From: an uncultured Bacilli bacterium
GTDB lineage: Bacteria > Bacillota_I > Bacilli_A > RF39 > UBA660
Reading direction: 5' to 3'
Assembly (NCBI GenBank): GCA_910587775.1
Contig: CAJUNF010000018.1
Coordinates: 1 to 27,884, forward strand
DNA: 27,884 nt
Below are positions 21,787-27,884 of this stretch, in pieces (the first letter of the stretch is position 1; the number at the start of each line of letters is the position of its first letter). Below the pieces are notes generated by a model. It did not search any database and had not been told where the DNA came from. It saw only the letters and a list, made by a program, of their open reading frames with translations. The position numbers and the translations under genes are program-made.

Positions 21787-22083
21787 CTACTCGGATATTT
21801 CTACATCAGCAATTTTTGAAAATGCTAATTTAAATTGATTATCACCAGACGCTTTTAGTTCAAGTTCTACATCAATAACTTTTCCCAAATACGGTTTTAA
21901 CAGTTCATATTGTTCAACTGTAGCTTTCACTTTTTGAATATCATATCCCATTCTTGTATCTGTTGTCTTTCCAGGAACGGCAATATAACAATTTGCATAT
22001 CCATACATTTTACCGTCATCAGCGGTAAATGTTCCTTTACTTATATTTAATATAAGTGCTTTTGCTTTGATTTCACTATTCAT
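21787..22083 (-). CDS. Phage ssDNA-binding protein (pV-like)
   Basis: 98 residues from ATG at 22083 (MNSEIKAKALILNISKG). The N-terminal strand, a Tyr-rich loop KMYGYANCYIAV and a C-terminal strand FKLAFSKIADVEI suggest an OB-fold similar to inovirus single-strand-binding proteins. A longer start at 22116 lies inside the upstream gene. It would coat new single strands and switch replication toward packaging. The start overlaps the stop of the previous gene. Function is inferred from size, fold pattern and position upstream of the coat gene. Confidence 0.6.
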   Translation of the reverse strand: MNSEIKAKALILNISKGTFTADDGKMYGYANCYIAVPGKTTDTRMGYDIQKVKATVEQYELLKPYLGKVIDVELELKASGDNQFKLAFSKIADVEISE

Positions 22084-22312
22084 AATTTTCTTCACTCGCT
22101 TTCTTATCAATTTCATTGATTAGTGAATTTACTTTATAAAGAACTGTTTGACATGCACTTTCGGTTGTCCATGTATCATCAAAATCTTTACATCCACGAT
22201 GTGAATTAGGATTTCGTTCAATTTCATAGATCATAAAATGCTCCAATTGTTCTTTAAAATTTAATAAATCTACTGATTTGATTTTTTCCATATTTTTTTC
22301 ATATCCTTTCAT
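22076..22312 (-). CDS. Small hypothetical phage protein (78 aa)
   Basis: Reads MKGYEKNMEKIKSVDLLNFK, then MIYEIERNPNSHRGCKDFDD and a helical acidic C-terminus. A second ATG at residue 8 (MEKIK) may be the real start since AAAGG lies between them. Soluble and mostly helical; no family recognised. First gene of the structural operon, divergent from the integrase, and overlapping the ssDNA-binding protein gene. Confidence 0.65.
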   Translation of the reverse strand: MKGYEKNMEKIKSVDLLNFKEQLEHFMIYEIERNPNSHRGCKDFDDTWTTESACQTVLYKVNSLINEIDKKASEENYE

Positions 22313-22441
22313 AACCTAGTTATAACATCGAAAAATTTTATACGTGCAAAATCAACAAAATTTTAATTATTAACTAACAAAAAAAAGAAACTTTATAAAA
22401 AATTTCTTCTTTTTAAAACTGCCATTTTTTCCCCTAATTCC

Positions 22442-22487
22442 AGTCAAGTATTGCGCTACGCCGTCTTATTTCATTCGCTACTTGACT
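22442..22487. repeat. Inverted repeat in the integrase/structural divergent region
   Basis: AGTCAAGTA (22442-22450) and TACTTGACT (22479-22487) are perfect complements; GCG/CGC continue the stem after a 2-base bulge. It lies in the roughly 290-bp gap between divergent operons and could be an operator, Xis/Int site or DNA structural signal. Confidence 0.5.
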
Positions 22488-22554
22488 TAAGAAAAATATT
22501 TCACTTTTTTTAAATTCATGATAAGATTTTTTTATAGTTAGGAGGTATGATGAT

Positions 22555-22582
22555 TTGACAAATATAGATATATATATATAAT
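22555..22582 (+). promoter_or_regulatory. Consensus sigma-A promoter of the integrase gene
   Basis: TTGACA (22555-22560), 16-bp spacer of alternating TA, TATAAT (22577-22582). Both hexamers match the consensus exactly. Just downstream CTCAC-TTGAG-GTGAG (22584-22598) forms a stem over the ribosome-binding site GAGGTGAGG. Confidence 0.85.
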
Positions 22583-22603
22583 ACTCACTTGAGGTGAGGA
22601 AAA

Positions 22604-23560
22604 ATGCTTTTTGAGGAAGCATATGAAAACTACAAAATATATGCTATGAAACGGCATAAAAAACAAAGTTTTAATGTACTGGTATACAATTTTAATGCTA
22701 ATATTTTAAATTATTTTAAAGGTTACAAATTAAATGATATAAAAATTAATGATGTATTAAAATGGCAAGATTTCATTATTAGTAAATCATTTTGTAATAA
22801 TCATAATAAAAATCTTTATGCAATGTTAAAATCATTTTTTTCATATTGTCATTTTAAATATAATTTTGACGATAGTTTCTTTTTTGAAGTTTGCACTTTC
22901 AAACCTAATTATGAAAATAAAAAAAGTGATTTTTATACTTTAGAAGAATTTAAACATTTTATAAAATATGTAGATAATGAAATTTACAAACAATTTTTTA
23001 ATTTAATGTTTTTTACTGGAACAAGACCAGGAGAAGCCATGGCTTTAAAATTTAATGATATTCAAGATAATTATCTAATAATAAATAAAACAATCGATGA
23101 ACATGGAAAACGCGAAATAGGAACTCCTAAATCAATTTCATCTTATAGAAAAATTTTACTGGATAAAAAACTAAAAAAAGATTTATTAAATTTAAAAAAA
23201 TTATATACCAACTGTACATTTGATGATTTTATATTCGGAGGAAAAAAGCCTTTATCTCCAACAACAATAAATAGACATAAAATAAAAGCATGTAATAAAG
23301 CAAATATGAGATCCATAACGCTACATCAATTTAGACATAGTCATGCAAGTTTTTTACTAAAAAACGGTATAGATATACACGTTATAAGTAAAAGATTAGG
23401 ACATAGTAACCCTAGCATTACTTTAGATGTATATACACATGCTGATGAAAACGAAGAAAAAAGAGTTTTAAAAACTCTTAATCAAAAACGACTTAATTTT
23501 AGTGTACTGGTATACATTTTTAAAATTAAATCTATATTAAAACATTTTTCAATGTTTTAA
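22604..23560 (+). CDS. int: Tyrosine recombinase, phage integrase
   Basis: 318 residues. An N-terminal core-binding (SAM-like) domain (about 1-100) is followed by the catalytic domain with all expected residues: R141 in FFTGTRPGEAMAL, K176 in GTPKSISSYR, H241/R244 in LHQFRHSHASF, H267 in RLGHSNPSI and Tyr277 in LDVYTHAD. No N-terminal arm-binding domain of the AP2 type is present. It recombines the 19-bp sites at the tRNA-Gly gene. The gene ends only 4 bp before attR and reads toward it. Residues VLVY occur twice (25-28, 301-304), encoded by an identical 14-bp sequence. AGGTGAGG precedes ATG. Confidence 0.95.
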   Translation: MLFEEAYENYKIYAMKRHKKQSFNVLVYNFNANILNYFKGYKLNDIKINDVLKWQDFIISKSFCNNHNKNLYAMLKSFFSYCHFKYNFDDSFFFEVCTFKPNYENKKSDFYTLEEFKHFIKYVDNEIYKQFFNLMFFTGTRPGEAMALKFNDIQDNYLIINKTIDEHGKREIGTPKSISSYRKILLDKKLKKDLLNLKKLYTNCTFDDFIFGGKKPLSPTTINRHKIKACNKANMRSITLHQFRHSHASFLLKNGIDIHVISKRLGHSNPSITLDVYTHADENEEKRVLKTLNQKRLNFSVLVYIFKIKSILKHFSMF

Positions 23561-23564
23561 ACAA

Positions 23565-23583
23565 AAATGGAGCAAGTGAGGGT
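23565..23583. repeat. attR, 19-bp prophage attachment core
   Basis: AAATGGAGCAAGTGAGGGT, identical to 13498-13516. It forms the 3' end of the intact tRNA-Gly gene. The phage side is AAC AAA left of it. Confidence 0.92.
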
Positions 23584-23642
23584 AGTCGAAACCCCGTCTC
23601 AACCTTGGCAAGGTTGCATTCTAGCCGTTGAACCACACCTGC
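23568..23642 (-). tRNA. tRNA-Gly (anticodon GCC)
   Basis: On the minus strand acceptor GCAGGTG pairs with CACTTGC, with discriminator T and encoded CCA. D-arm GTTC-AACGGCTA-GAAT, anticodon arm CAACC-TTGCCAA-GGTTG with anticodon GCC, four-base variable loop, and T-arm GGGGT-TTCGACT-ACCCT. 75 bases, intact. It is the integration target of the phage. Confidence 0.95.
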
Positions 23643-23653
23643 ATTGCAAAATT

Positions 23654-23682
23654 AATATAACAAAAATAGGTTACAATTGCAA
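23654..23682 (-). promoter_or_regulatory. Promoter of tRNA-Gly
   Basis: On the minus strand TTGCAA (complement of 23677-23682), 17-bp spacer, TATATT (complement of 23654-23659), 11 bp before the tRNA 5' end. Its -35 lies just inside the region of the NUDIX gene 3' end. Confidence 0.6.
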
Positions 23683-24207
23683 GTCTTTTTCTGTCATAAT
23701 ATTATGGAATATATATGGATATTCTTCTCTATTTACAACTTTAGAATCAGGATTTTTTAAGAATTTTTGAATTTGTGGAATTGAGTAGAATTTAGCATCT
23801 ATTACTTCCTGATCTATAAATTTTAAATTGTTTGGATTAATATTTTGCTTCAGTAAAAAGATATCTGCTAGTTCTTTATTTTGGGGATTTTTATTTCTTT
23901 TTATGGTCATTAAAAATTGTAAATCATTAGGATTAATTATTAGCCCTAATTCTTCTTTTAATTCCCTTATTGCTGCCTCTTCTTTTGTTTCTAAAGAATG
24001 AACATGTCCAGCAGATGAAATATCCCAACATCCTGGATGATTTTTTAATTTATCACTTCTTTTTTGTAATAATATTTCTTTTGCATCATTATAAATCCAA
24101 GTATGAATCACTCGATGATAATCTCCACTTTCATGAATTTCTTCTCTTGTCTTTACAATTCCTTTTGGATTTCCAAATTGATCTAATACATCAATATACT
24201 CTTTCAT
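23671..24207 (-). CDS. NUDIX hydrolase (IPP-isomerase-like)
   Basis: 178 residues. A perfect Nudix box GX5EX7REUXEEXGU spans 67-89 (GHVHSLETKEEAAIRELKEE), preceded by YHRVIHTWIYN and LQKRSDKLKNHPGCWDISSAGH, the features of the IDI/YfcD-like subgroup. Such proteins hydrolyse nucleotide or isoprenoid diphosphates; the substrate is not predictable here. Its end overlaps the promoter of the tRNA-Gly gene. Likely a single-gene unit with promoter at about 24230. Confidence 0.88.
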   Translation of the reverse strand: MKEYIDVLDQFGNPKGIVKTREEIHESGDYHRVIHTWIYNDAKEILLQKRSDKLKNHPGCWDISSAGHVHSLETKEEAAIRELKEELGLIINPNDLQFLMTIKRNKNPQNKELADIFLLKQNINPNNLKFIDQEVIDAKFYSIPQIQKFLKNPDSKVVNREEYPYIFHNIMTEKDLQL

Positions 24208-24253
24208 ATAATCATCCTCATTAAAAGTATATGATATATTTTTTATTTGTTGA

Positions 24254-24697
24254 TTAATTATTAATTTTCCTTACGATTTTAAAATCTAAATTTTCTATAC
24301 TTTGATATATTTGATCTACTTCTTCTTCAATTTTCTCTGTATCAATATTTTTTTCTGCTAATGTATTTAAAATATCTTCAATTCCTTTTTGATAATCTCT
24401 TTTATTCTGTTTATTTATGTCATGCCAATTAATATTTTTAAAATTCTTTGTTATATCTTTATCATAAGTTATTTTATTATTGACTAACCATACAGCAATG
24501 ATTGGATAACCAGGATATCCTTGCCAAAATGTAGCATTATCATTTGAAGTAATTTCATTTTCATTCCAAATTACAGTATACTGTTTTTCATAATTTGAAG
24601 ATGTTATTATAGCTTTATTTTCTTCTAACTTAATTCGCTCATCTGCTAAAACGCTAAATGCTTCATATATTTTTGCAATTGGAGGCATTTTTTTCAT
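24254..24697 (-). CDS. Conserved hypothetical protein (147 aa)
   Basis: Reads MPPIAKIYEAFSVLADERI, then KQYTVIWNENEITSNDNATF, WQGYPGYPIIAVWLVNN and a charged helical C-terminus. The N-terminal strand-rich half with WQGYPGYP looks like a small folded domain; no membrane helices or catalytic motif. I have no family name. It lies 27 bp after the alarmone synthetase gene and may be cotranscribed with it. Confidence 0.7.
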   Translation of the reverse strand: MKKMPPIAKIYEAFSVLADERIKLEENKAIITSSNYEKQYTVIWNENEITSNDNATFWQGYPGYPIIAVWLVNNKITYDKDITKNFKNINWHDINKQNKRDYQKGIEDILNTLAEKNIDTEKIEEEVDQIYQSIENLDFKIVRKINN

Positions 24698-24724
24698 ATG
24701 ATCACCAAACTCATTATAACAAAT

Positions 24725-25360
24725 TTAAAATTCTTTTTTATATTTTTGTACTAAAGTATTTAAATCCATCATTTTTTTATCTAGTTCTTGAATAACTTGG
24801 GCATAATCATACATTTGATTTTTTACTTCTTCTGGAATAACTTGTTGAAATTTATAAGAAATCTTATGATCCAAGGTTGCCCAGAAATCCATTGCAACTG
24901 TTCTAATTTGAATTTCACATTCTATGTATTCTACATGCTCTTGTAAATATATTGGTACTAATACTTGAAGATGATAACTCATATATCCAGTATCTTTAGG
25001 ATTTCTAATATAATCTTCTCTTTCTTTTACAATAATATTTTTGCAATGAGATAATAAAAAAACCATATCATATACGTCTGAGAGAAAAGAACAAACAATT
25101 CTTATTCCAACAACATCTTTTACATATCGAACCAAATTATCAGCAGTGATATTTTTTTGATGACGTTTTAATTTTTCTAACATACTTTCATTTGATTTAA
25201 TTCTGCCTTTTATATGTTCTACAGGATTGTATCCTTGTTTAAAAGCAAAATCTTCGATCATGATATTTATTTGAGTTTCTAACATCTTTTTAGCATAATT
25301 ACATTTTTCCATGTATTCATTTATTTTTATTCTTTCTTCTTTGTTAATATCATCTATCAT
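24725..25360 (-). CDS. Small alarmone synthetase (RelA/SpoT synthetase domain)
   Basis: 211 residues consisting of a single synthetase domain: VEHIKGRIKSNESMLEKLK, then VVGIRIVCSFLSDVYDM (the R-x-V ATP/GTP pocket), KDTGYMSYHL and ECEIQIRTVAMDFWATLDHKISYK, all typical of RelP/RelQ-type SAS proteins. No HD hydrolase, TGS or ACT domain. It makes (p)ppGpp from GTP/GDP and ATP. RelQ and RelP cannot be told apart from sequence alone, though the helical C-terminus suggests RelQ. Confidence 0.92.
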   Translation of the reverse strand: MIDDINKEERIKINEYMEKCNYAKKMLETQINIMIEDFAFKQGYNPVEHIKGRIKSNESMLEKLKRHQKNITADNLVRYVKDVVGIRIVCSFLSDVYDMVFLLSHCKNIIVKEREDYIRNPKDTGYMSYHLQVLVPIYLQEHVEYIECEIQIRTVAMDFWATLDHKISYKFQQVIPEEVKNQMYDYAQVIQELDKKMMDLNTLVQKYKKEF

Positions 25361-25375
25361 AATTTACCCCTTTAA

Positions 25376-25401
25376 CAAAAAAAGAAGCTTTAAACTTCTT
25401 T
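25376..25401 (-). terminator. Terminator after mutY
   Basis: On the minus strand AAAGAAG-TTTAAAG-CTTCTTT followed by more Ts (stems 25395-25401 and 25381-25387). It separates mutY from the alarmone synthetase gene. Confidence 0.8.
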
Positions 25402-25443
25402 GATAATTCGTTAATATTAACACCAAAACTCATAAATGTCAAA

Positions 25444-26493
25444 TTATGGTAATATTCTTTTTAAATATTTTAAATACGCATTTGGGATAGAATACTTTTT
25501 TTCTAATTCCTCTTTACTAGTCCATAATAAATCAATATTATCTTTATTCTGACATTTTATTAAATAACCTTTCATGTGCCACTCTATGTGTGAAAAAATA
25601 TGTTTAGCATTTCCTAAATCTTCTATATGTTGGTAAGCTATTTTTTTCTCTTCTAACCACTTTTTTAGATCGTGTTCACTTACATAGTTAGGCATATTAT
25701 AAAATTCATACATAGACGCTAATAGTCCTTTTGCGGGTCTTTTTTGGATCGCAAATAATCCATTACATTCTAAAATAAGTATTGTTTTTTCTTCTATTTT
25801 ACGTTTGGTTTCCTTTTTCTTAACAGGATAAATTTGCATAGTTTTATTTTTATAACTTTTGCAATAGAAAGATATTGGGCACTTTTCGCACAATGGTGAT
25901 CCATTTGGTAGACAAATAAGTGCGCCAAGTTCCATTAAACTTTCTGTAAAGTCTCTTGTATTTTCTGGCATTATCTTTTGTAATTTTTCAAAATAATCTG
26001 TCTTTACTTTAGCATTTAAAATATCTCTATCATCTTCATGAAGTCTTGTCATAACTCTTAATACATTTCCATCAATTGCTGGAGTTTTTAATTGATATGC
26101 AATTGATCCAATCGATCCTGCTGCATAAGGTCCAATTCCAGGAAGTTTCATTAATTCTGTGTAATCACGAGGAAGTTCTTTTTGATTATTTTGAATTAAT
26201 AGCTCAGCACATTTTTTTAGATTTTTAGCACGACTATAATATCCCAACCCTTCCCATAATTTTAATAATTCATCTTCTTTTACTTTGGCAAGATCTTCAA
26301 GGGTTGGTAAAGAAATTAAAAATCTTTTATAATATTCCTTGACTGCTTCTACTCTTGTTTGCTGAAGCATTATTTCAGAAATCCATATTTTATAAGAATC
26401 ATTTGTATGCCGCCAAGGTAGGTCTCTTTTTTCTTTTTGAAACCAATTTACTAGCGGCTTTGTTATTTCTTGTAGATTACTTTTCATCATCAT
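25444..26493 (-). CDS. mutY: Adenine DNA glycosylase MutY
   Basis: 349 residues. EIMLQQTRVEAV holds the catalytic Glu, the HhH LMKLPGIGPYAAG is followed by PAIDGNVLRVMTRL with the catalytic Asp, and the 4Fe-4S cluster cysteines occur as CLPNGSPLCEKCPISFYC (C-x7-C-x2-C-x5-C). The C-terminal 120 residues form the MutT-like domain reading 8-oxoG. It removes A opposite 8-oxoguanine. The start is one of three adjacent ATGs (26493-26485); a GTG at 26496 is less likely. Confidence 0.95.
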   Translation of the reverse strand: MMMKSNLQEITKPLVNWFQKEKRDLPWRHTNDSYKIWISEIMLQQTRVEAVKEYYKRFLISLPTLEDLAKVKEDELLKLWEGLGYYSRAKNLKKCAELLIQNNQKELPRDYTELMKLPGIGPYAAGSIGSIAYQLKTPAIDGNVLRVMTRLHEDDRDILNAKVKTDYFEKLQKIMPENTRDFTESLMELGALICLPNGSPLCEKCPISFYCKSYKNKTMQIYPVKKKETKRKIEEKTILILECNGLFAIQKRPAKGLLASMYEFYNMPNYVSEHDLKKWLEEKKIAYQHIEDLGNAKHIFSHIEWHMKGYLIKCQNKDNIDLLWTSKEELEKKYSIPNAYLKYLKRILP

Positions 26494-26566
26494 CACTTCA
26501 ATAGTGTATCATTTTTCTTTACTTTTGGTAAATTTTTATTAAAATAGTGTTAAGGGTGGTAGGTTT

Positions 26567-27073
26567 ATGGAAAAACAACAAAAGAACAATATTATGATTA
26601 TGAGTAGAGGTGTTTCTAAAGACAATGCTTATGAAGCTTATAAAAAACAACAACGAAAATATCCTAATTGCAATGTAAATTTTTATGCAAATGGAATATT
26701 TTATAATGAAGACAATTATGATGAATTAAAATTTTTAACAGATAGTACATTTTATCATTACTTTGTTGAGTTAAGAATTGTTAATAAATCTCCAAGTGAT
26801 GCAAAAAAGTTTTGGTGTTTGCAGCAATCTGAACATGTAGTTCAAGATGATAATCAAATTACTGTGGAACAACTTAAAGAAATCTTAAATTGTGTAGATC
26901 ATTTAAATGATGCTTTATTTTTACTTAAGCAATTTTGTTTAACTAAATTTCAACAAGGATACACTGTTCCTGAACTTAATGAAATGCTTGCAATTATTAA
27001 ACAAAGATTTTATTTAACATCAAAAGTTCCTGCAAACAGTTTCAATAAATTACAACGAAAAAAAGCTAACTAA
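26567..27073 (+). CDS. Hypothetical protein (168 aa)
   Basis: Starts after GGTAGG. Reads MSRGVSKDNAYEAYKKQQRK early, then YYNED-like Tyr/Asp motifs, and a C-terminal helical half QITVEQLKEILNCVDHLNDA ending in basic residues. No membrane helix or known motif. Single-gene unit, divergent from mutY and followed by a terminator overlapping its stop. I do not recognise the family. Confidence 0.75.
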   Translation: MEKQQKNNIMIMSRGVSKDNAYEAYKKQQRKYPNCNVNFYANGIFYNEDNYDELKFLTDSTFYHYFVELRIVNKSPSDAKKFWCLQQSEHVVQDDNQITVEQLKEILNCVDHLNDALFLLKQFCLTKFQQGYTVPELNEMLAIIKQRFYLTSKVPANSFNKLQRKKAN

Positions 27074-27083
27074 TAGCTTTTTT
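27060..27083 (+). terminator. Terminator overlapping the stop of the 168-aa gene
   Basis: AAAAAGCTA (27060-27068), loop containing the TAA stop, TAGCTTTTT (27074-27082). Confidence 0.85.
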
Positions 27084-27182
27084 GTTTGGAGTAAAAAGAT
27101 GTATTTAGAATGAGGATACTCTAAAAATCTCTATGATCTTTTATTAGTGTTTGCTAATTTTTTAAATAATGAAAAATCCTAT

Positions 27183-27209
27183 CATATAAAACATCATAAG
27201 TTTTATATG
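27183..27209. repeat. Perfect 10-bp inverted repeat
   Basis: CATATAAAAC (27183-27192), loop ATCATAA, GTTTTATATG (27200-27209). No T-run, but it lies just past the stop of the minus-strand gene at 27227, so may be a weak terminator. Confidence 0.45.
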
Positions 27210-27226
27210 TAACCTACACATCACTT

Positions 27227-27484
27227 TTATTTTAAATTATCATAATATTCTCTTAAACCTAAATACTTATTATTCCATAATTTTAATTTTCCATTAAGCG
27301 AGTAAGAATATATTATTGTATTATTTTTTATAGTGTCTGTATCTTCAATTGTGTAATCTTCTTTCATATGCATTACTTTATCATATAAGAATAATGCTGG
27401 TCTATTTTCATAATATGTTGTTTCTAGCCTAAATGCCTCAAACTTATTTAAATCCTTACAATATTTTATTGTATCCAGTAACAC
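27227..27484 (-). CDS. Hypothetical protein, possibly a gene fragment (85 aa)
   Basis: GTG start at 27484 without a clear ribosome-binding site. Reads LDTIKYCKDLNKFEAFRLET, then ENRPALFLYDKVMHMKEDYT and a Tyr-rich end LREYYDNLK. No family recognised. It lies directly after a NUDIX remnant, in a different frame, and may be the 3' fragment of another decayed gene rather than a complete protein. Confidence 0.4.
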   Translation of the reverse strand: MLLDTIKYCKDLNKFEAFRLETTYYENRPALFLYDKVMHMKEDYTIEDTDTIKNNTIIYSYSLNGKLKLWNNKYLGLREYYDNLK

Positions 27485-27522
27485 TTTTTTACCATAGCAT
27501 TTTTTTCTTTTTTTTCACTTCT

Positions 27523-27672
27523 TTATTGTAATAATATTTCATTCTTTTCATTTATAATTGCAACTACAATAGCTCTATGCCACAACCCTCTTTTATGGAT
27601 ATCGTTTCTTGGTAAAACTTCACCCGTTAGTACTCTATCTTCATTAAATACATCAATTAATTCAGTAATCAT
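27523..27672 (-). pseudogene. NUDIX hydrolase remnant, truncated by a nonsense codon
   Basis: ATG at 27672 opens MITELIDVFNEDRVLTGEVL then HKRGLWHRAIVVAIINEKNE and ILLQ before TAA (27523-27525). This is the N-terminal third of a NUDIX protein; after the stop the same frame goes on as RSEKKEKNAM, as expected for the LLQQRSxxK motif with a CAA-to-TAA change. The Nudix box itself is missing, so the gene is dead. Confidence 0.6.
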
Positions 27673-27789
27673 ATTAATTCCTGCATTTAATTACATATAT
27701 TGTTTACGATAATATACGATGGCGTTTACTAAATTGACATAAATCAATTTTATTTATATAAATATTTTATCATAAATTTAAATATATTA

Positions 27790-27827
27790 AAACTCGAACT
27801 CATAAAATAATTTAAAAGTTCGAGTTT
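27790..27827. terminator. 11-bp inverted repeat, probable terminator
   Basis: AAACTCGAACT (27790-27800) and AGTTCGAGTTT (27817-27827) with T/A-rich flanks. It is the strongest hairpin in the otherwise empty 27673-27884 stretch, and probably terminates a gene to the right of the window or the minus-strand unit. Confidence 0.55.
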
Positions 27828-27884
27828 ATTATCAATCTGGTGCGTTTACTGATGGGGTTTTGCACTCATCAGCAAAAAAATAAG

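Larger units (their letters stand above)
13498..23583. mobile_element. Integrated filamentous phage (inovirus-type prophage)
   Basis: The element is bounded by identical 19-bp repeats, one inside an intact tRNA-Gly gene, with a tyrosine integrase next to the tRNA; the excised circle would be 10,067 bp. It encodes the filamentous-phage set: HUH replication initiator, ssDNA-binding protein, a roughly 60-aa one-helix major coat protein, pIII-like exported protein with Gly-rich linker and C-terminal anchor, several one-helix small proteins, and a Zot/pI ATPase. No terminase, large capsid, portal or lysis genes are present. No gene appears broken, so it may be active. The nearest established analogues are cryptic inoviruses of Firmicutes; I cannot name a close relative. 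Confidence 0.9.

Noticed and set aside
22434..22622. 62-codon minus-strand frame upstream of the integrase
   Set aside because: It overlaps the integrase start, its promoter and the inverted repeat, has no ribosome-binding site and reads like translated AT-rich control DNA.
23567..23770. Plus-strand frame across the tRNA
   Set aside because: It runs antisense through tRNA-Gly and the end of the NUDIX gene; no coding signal.
27830..27884. CTGATG...CATCAG and GTGC...GCAC pairings at the right edge as an RNA element
   Set aside because: The window ends here, so the structure cannot be followed; insufficient evidence for an RNA family.

Overview
The window is a very AT-rich, standard-code (TGA used as stop) low-GC Gram-positive chromosome. 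TagG/TagH-type polysaccharide export, very small intergenic gaps, ATGA-coupled genes and Shine-Dalgarno starts suggest a gut-type Firmicute of the Bacilli/Erysipelotrichia/RF39 sort. The exact lineage cannot be fixed from the sequence alone.

Host region, left (1-13.49 kb). Cell-envelope genes come first on the minus strand: a glycosyltransferase cut by the window edge, an ABC-2 polysaccharide exporter and a membrane-anchored GtrB/CsbB-like glycosyltransferase. A bacterial NHEJ operon follows (Ku, a stand-alone LigD-type ligase, and a separate phosphoesterase-polymerase protein). Next is an apparent operon of a radical SAM DNA-repair-type protein, its usual DUF4130/TIGR03915 partner, a divergent GroEL-like chaperonin and perhaps a SET-domain protein. 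It is driven by a promoter whose -35 is overlapped by a LexA-like palindrome. A tocopherol-cyclase-like gene is divergent from it. After it lies a decayed patch: a doubly frameshifted gene, a GC-richer fragment with a possible relaxase remnant, and a SUKH (SMI1/KNR4) gene broken in a run of nine Gs.

Prophage (13,498-23,583). A complete-looking filamentous phage (inovirus-type) prophage is integrated in the 3' end of a tRNA-Gly(GCC) gene. It is bounded by identical 19-bp direct repeats, so the excised circle would be 10,067 bp. On the minus strand, in order of transcription: a small protein and a pV-like ssDNA-binding protein; a 62-aa major coat protein; a 499-aa exported pIII-like protein with Gly/Asn linker; four small or large membrane/exported proteins, one carrying a MucBP-like domain; two small membrane/coiled-coil proteins; and a Zot/pI-type assembly ATPase. 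After a non-coding interval rich in hairpins and TATGTAAT repeats come small genes, a ribbon-helix-helix protein and a Rep_2-family HUH replication initiator. This last pair is a copG-repB-like plasmid replication module. A plus-strand cassette of four small unknown genes sits at attL, and a tyrosine integrase with a consensus promoter sits at attR. The non-coding gaps hold several long inverted repeats that are candidates for origins, packaging signal and translational control.

Host region, right (23.57-27.88 kb): intact tRNA-Gly, a NUDIX (Idi-like) hydrolase, a hypothetical gene, a small alarmone synthetase, MutY, unknown genes, and a NUDIX gene truncated by a nonsense codon.
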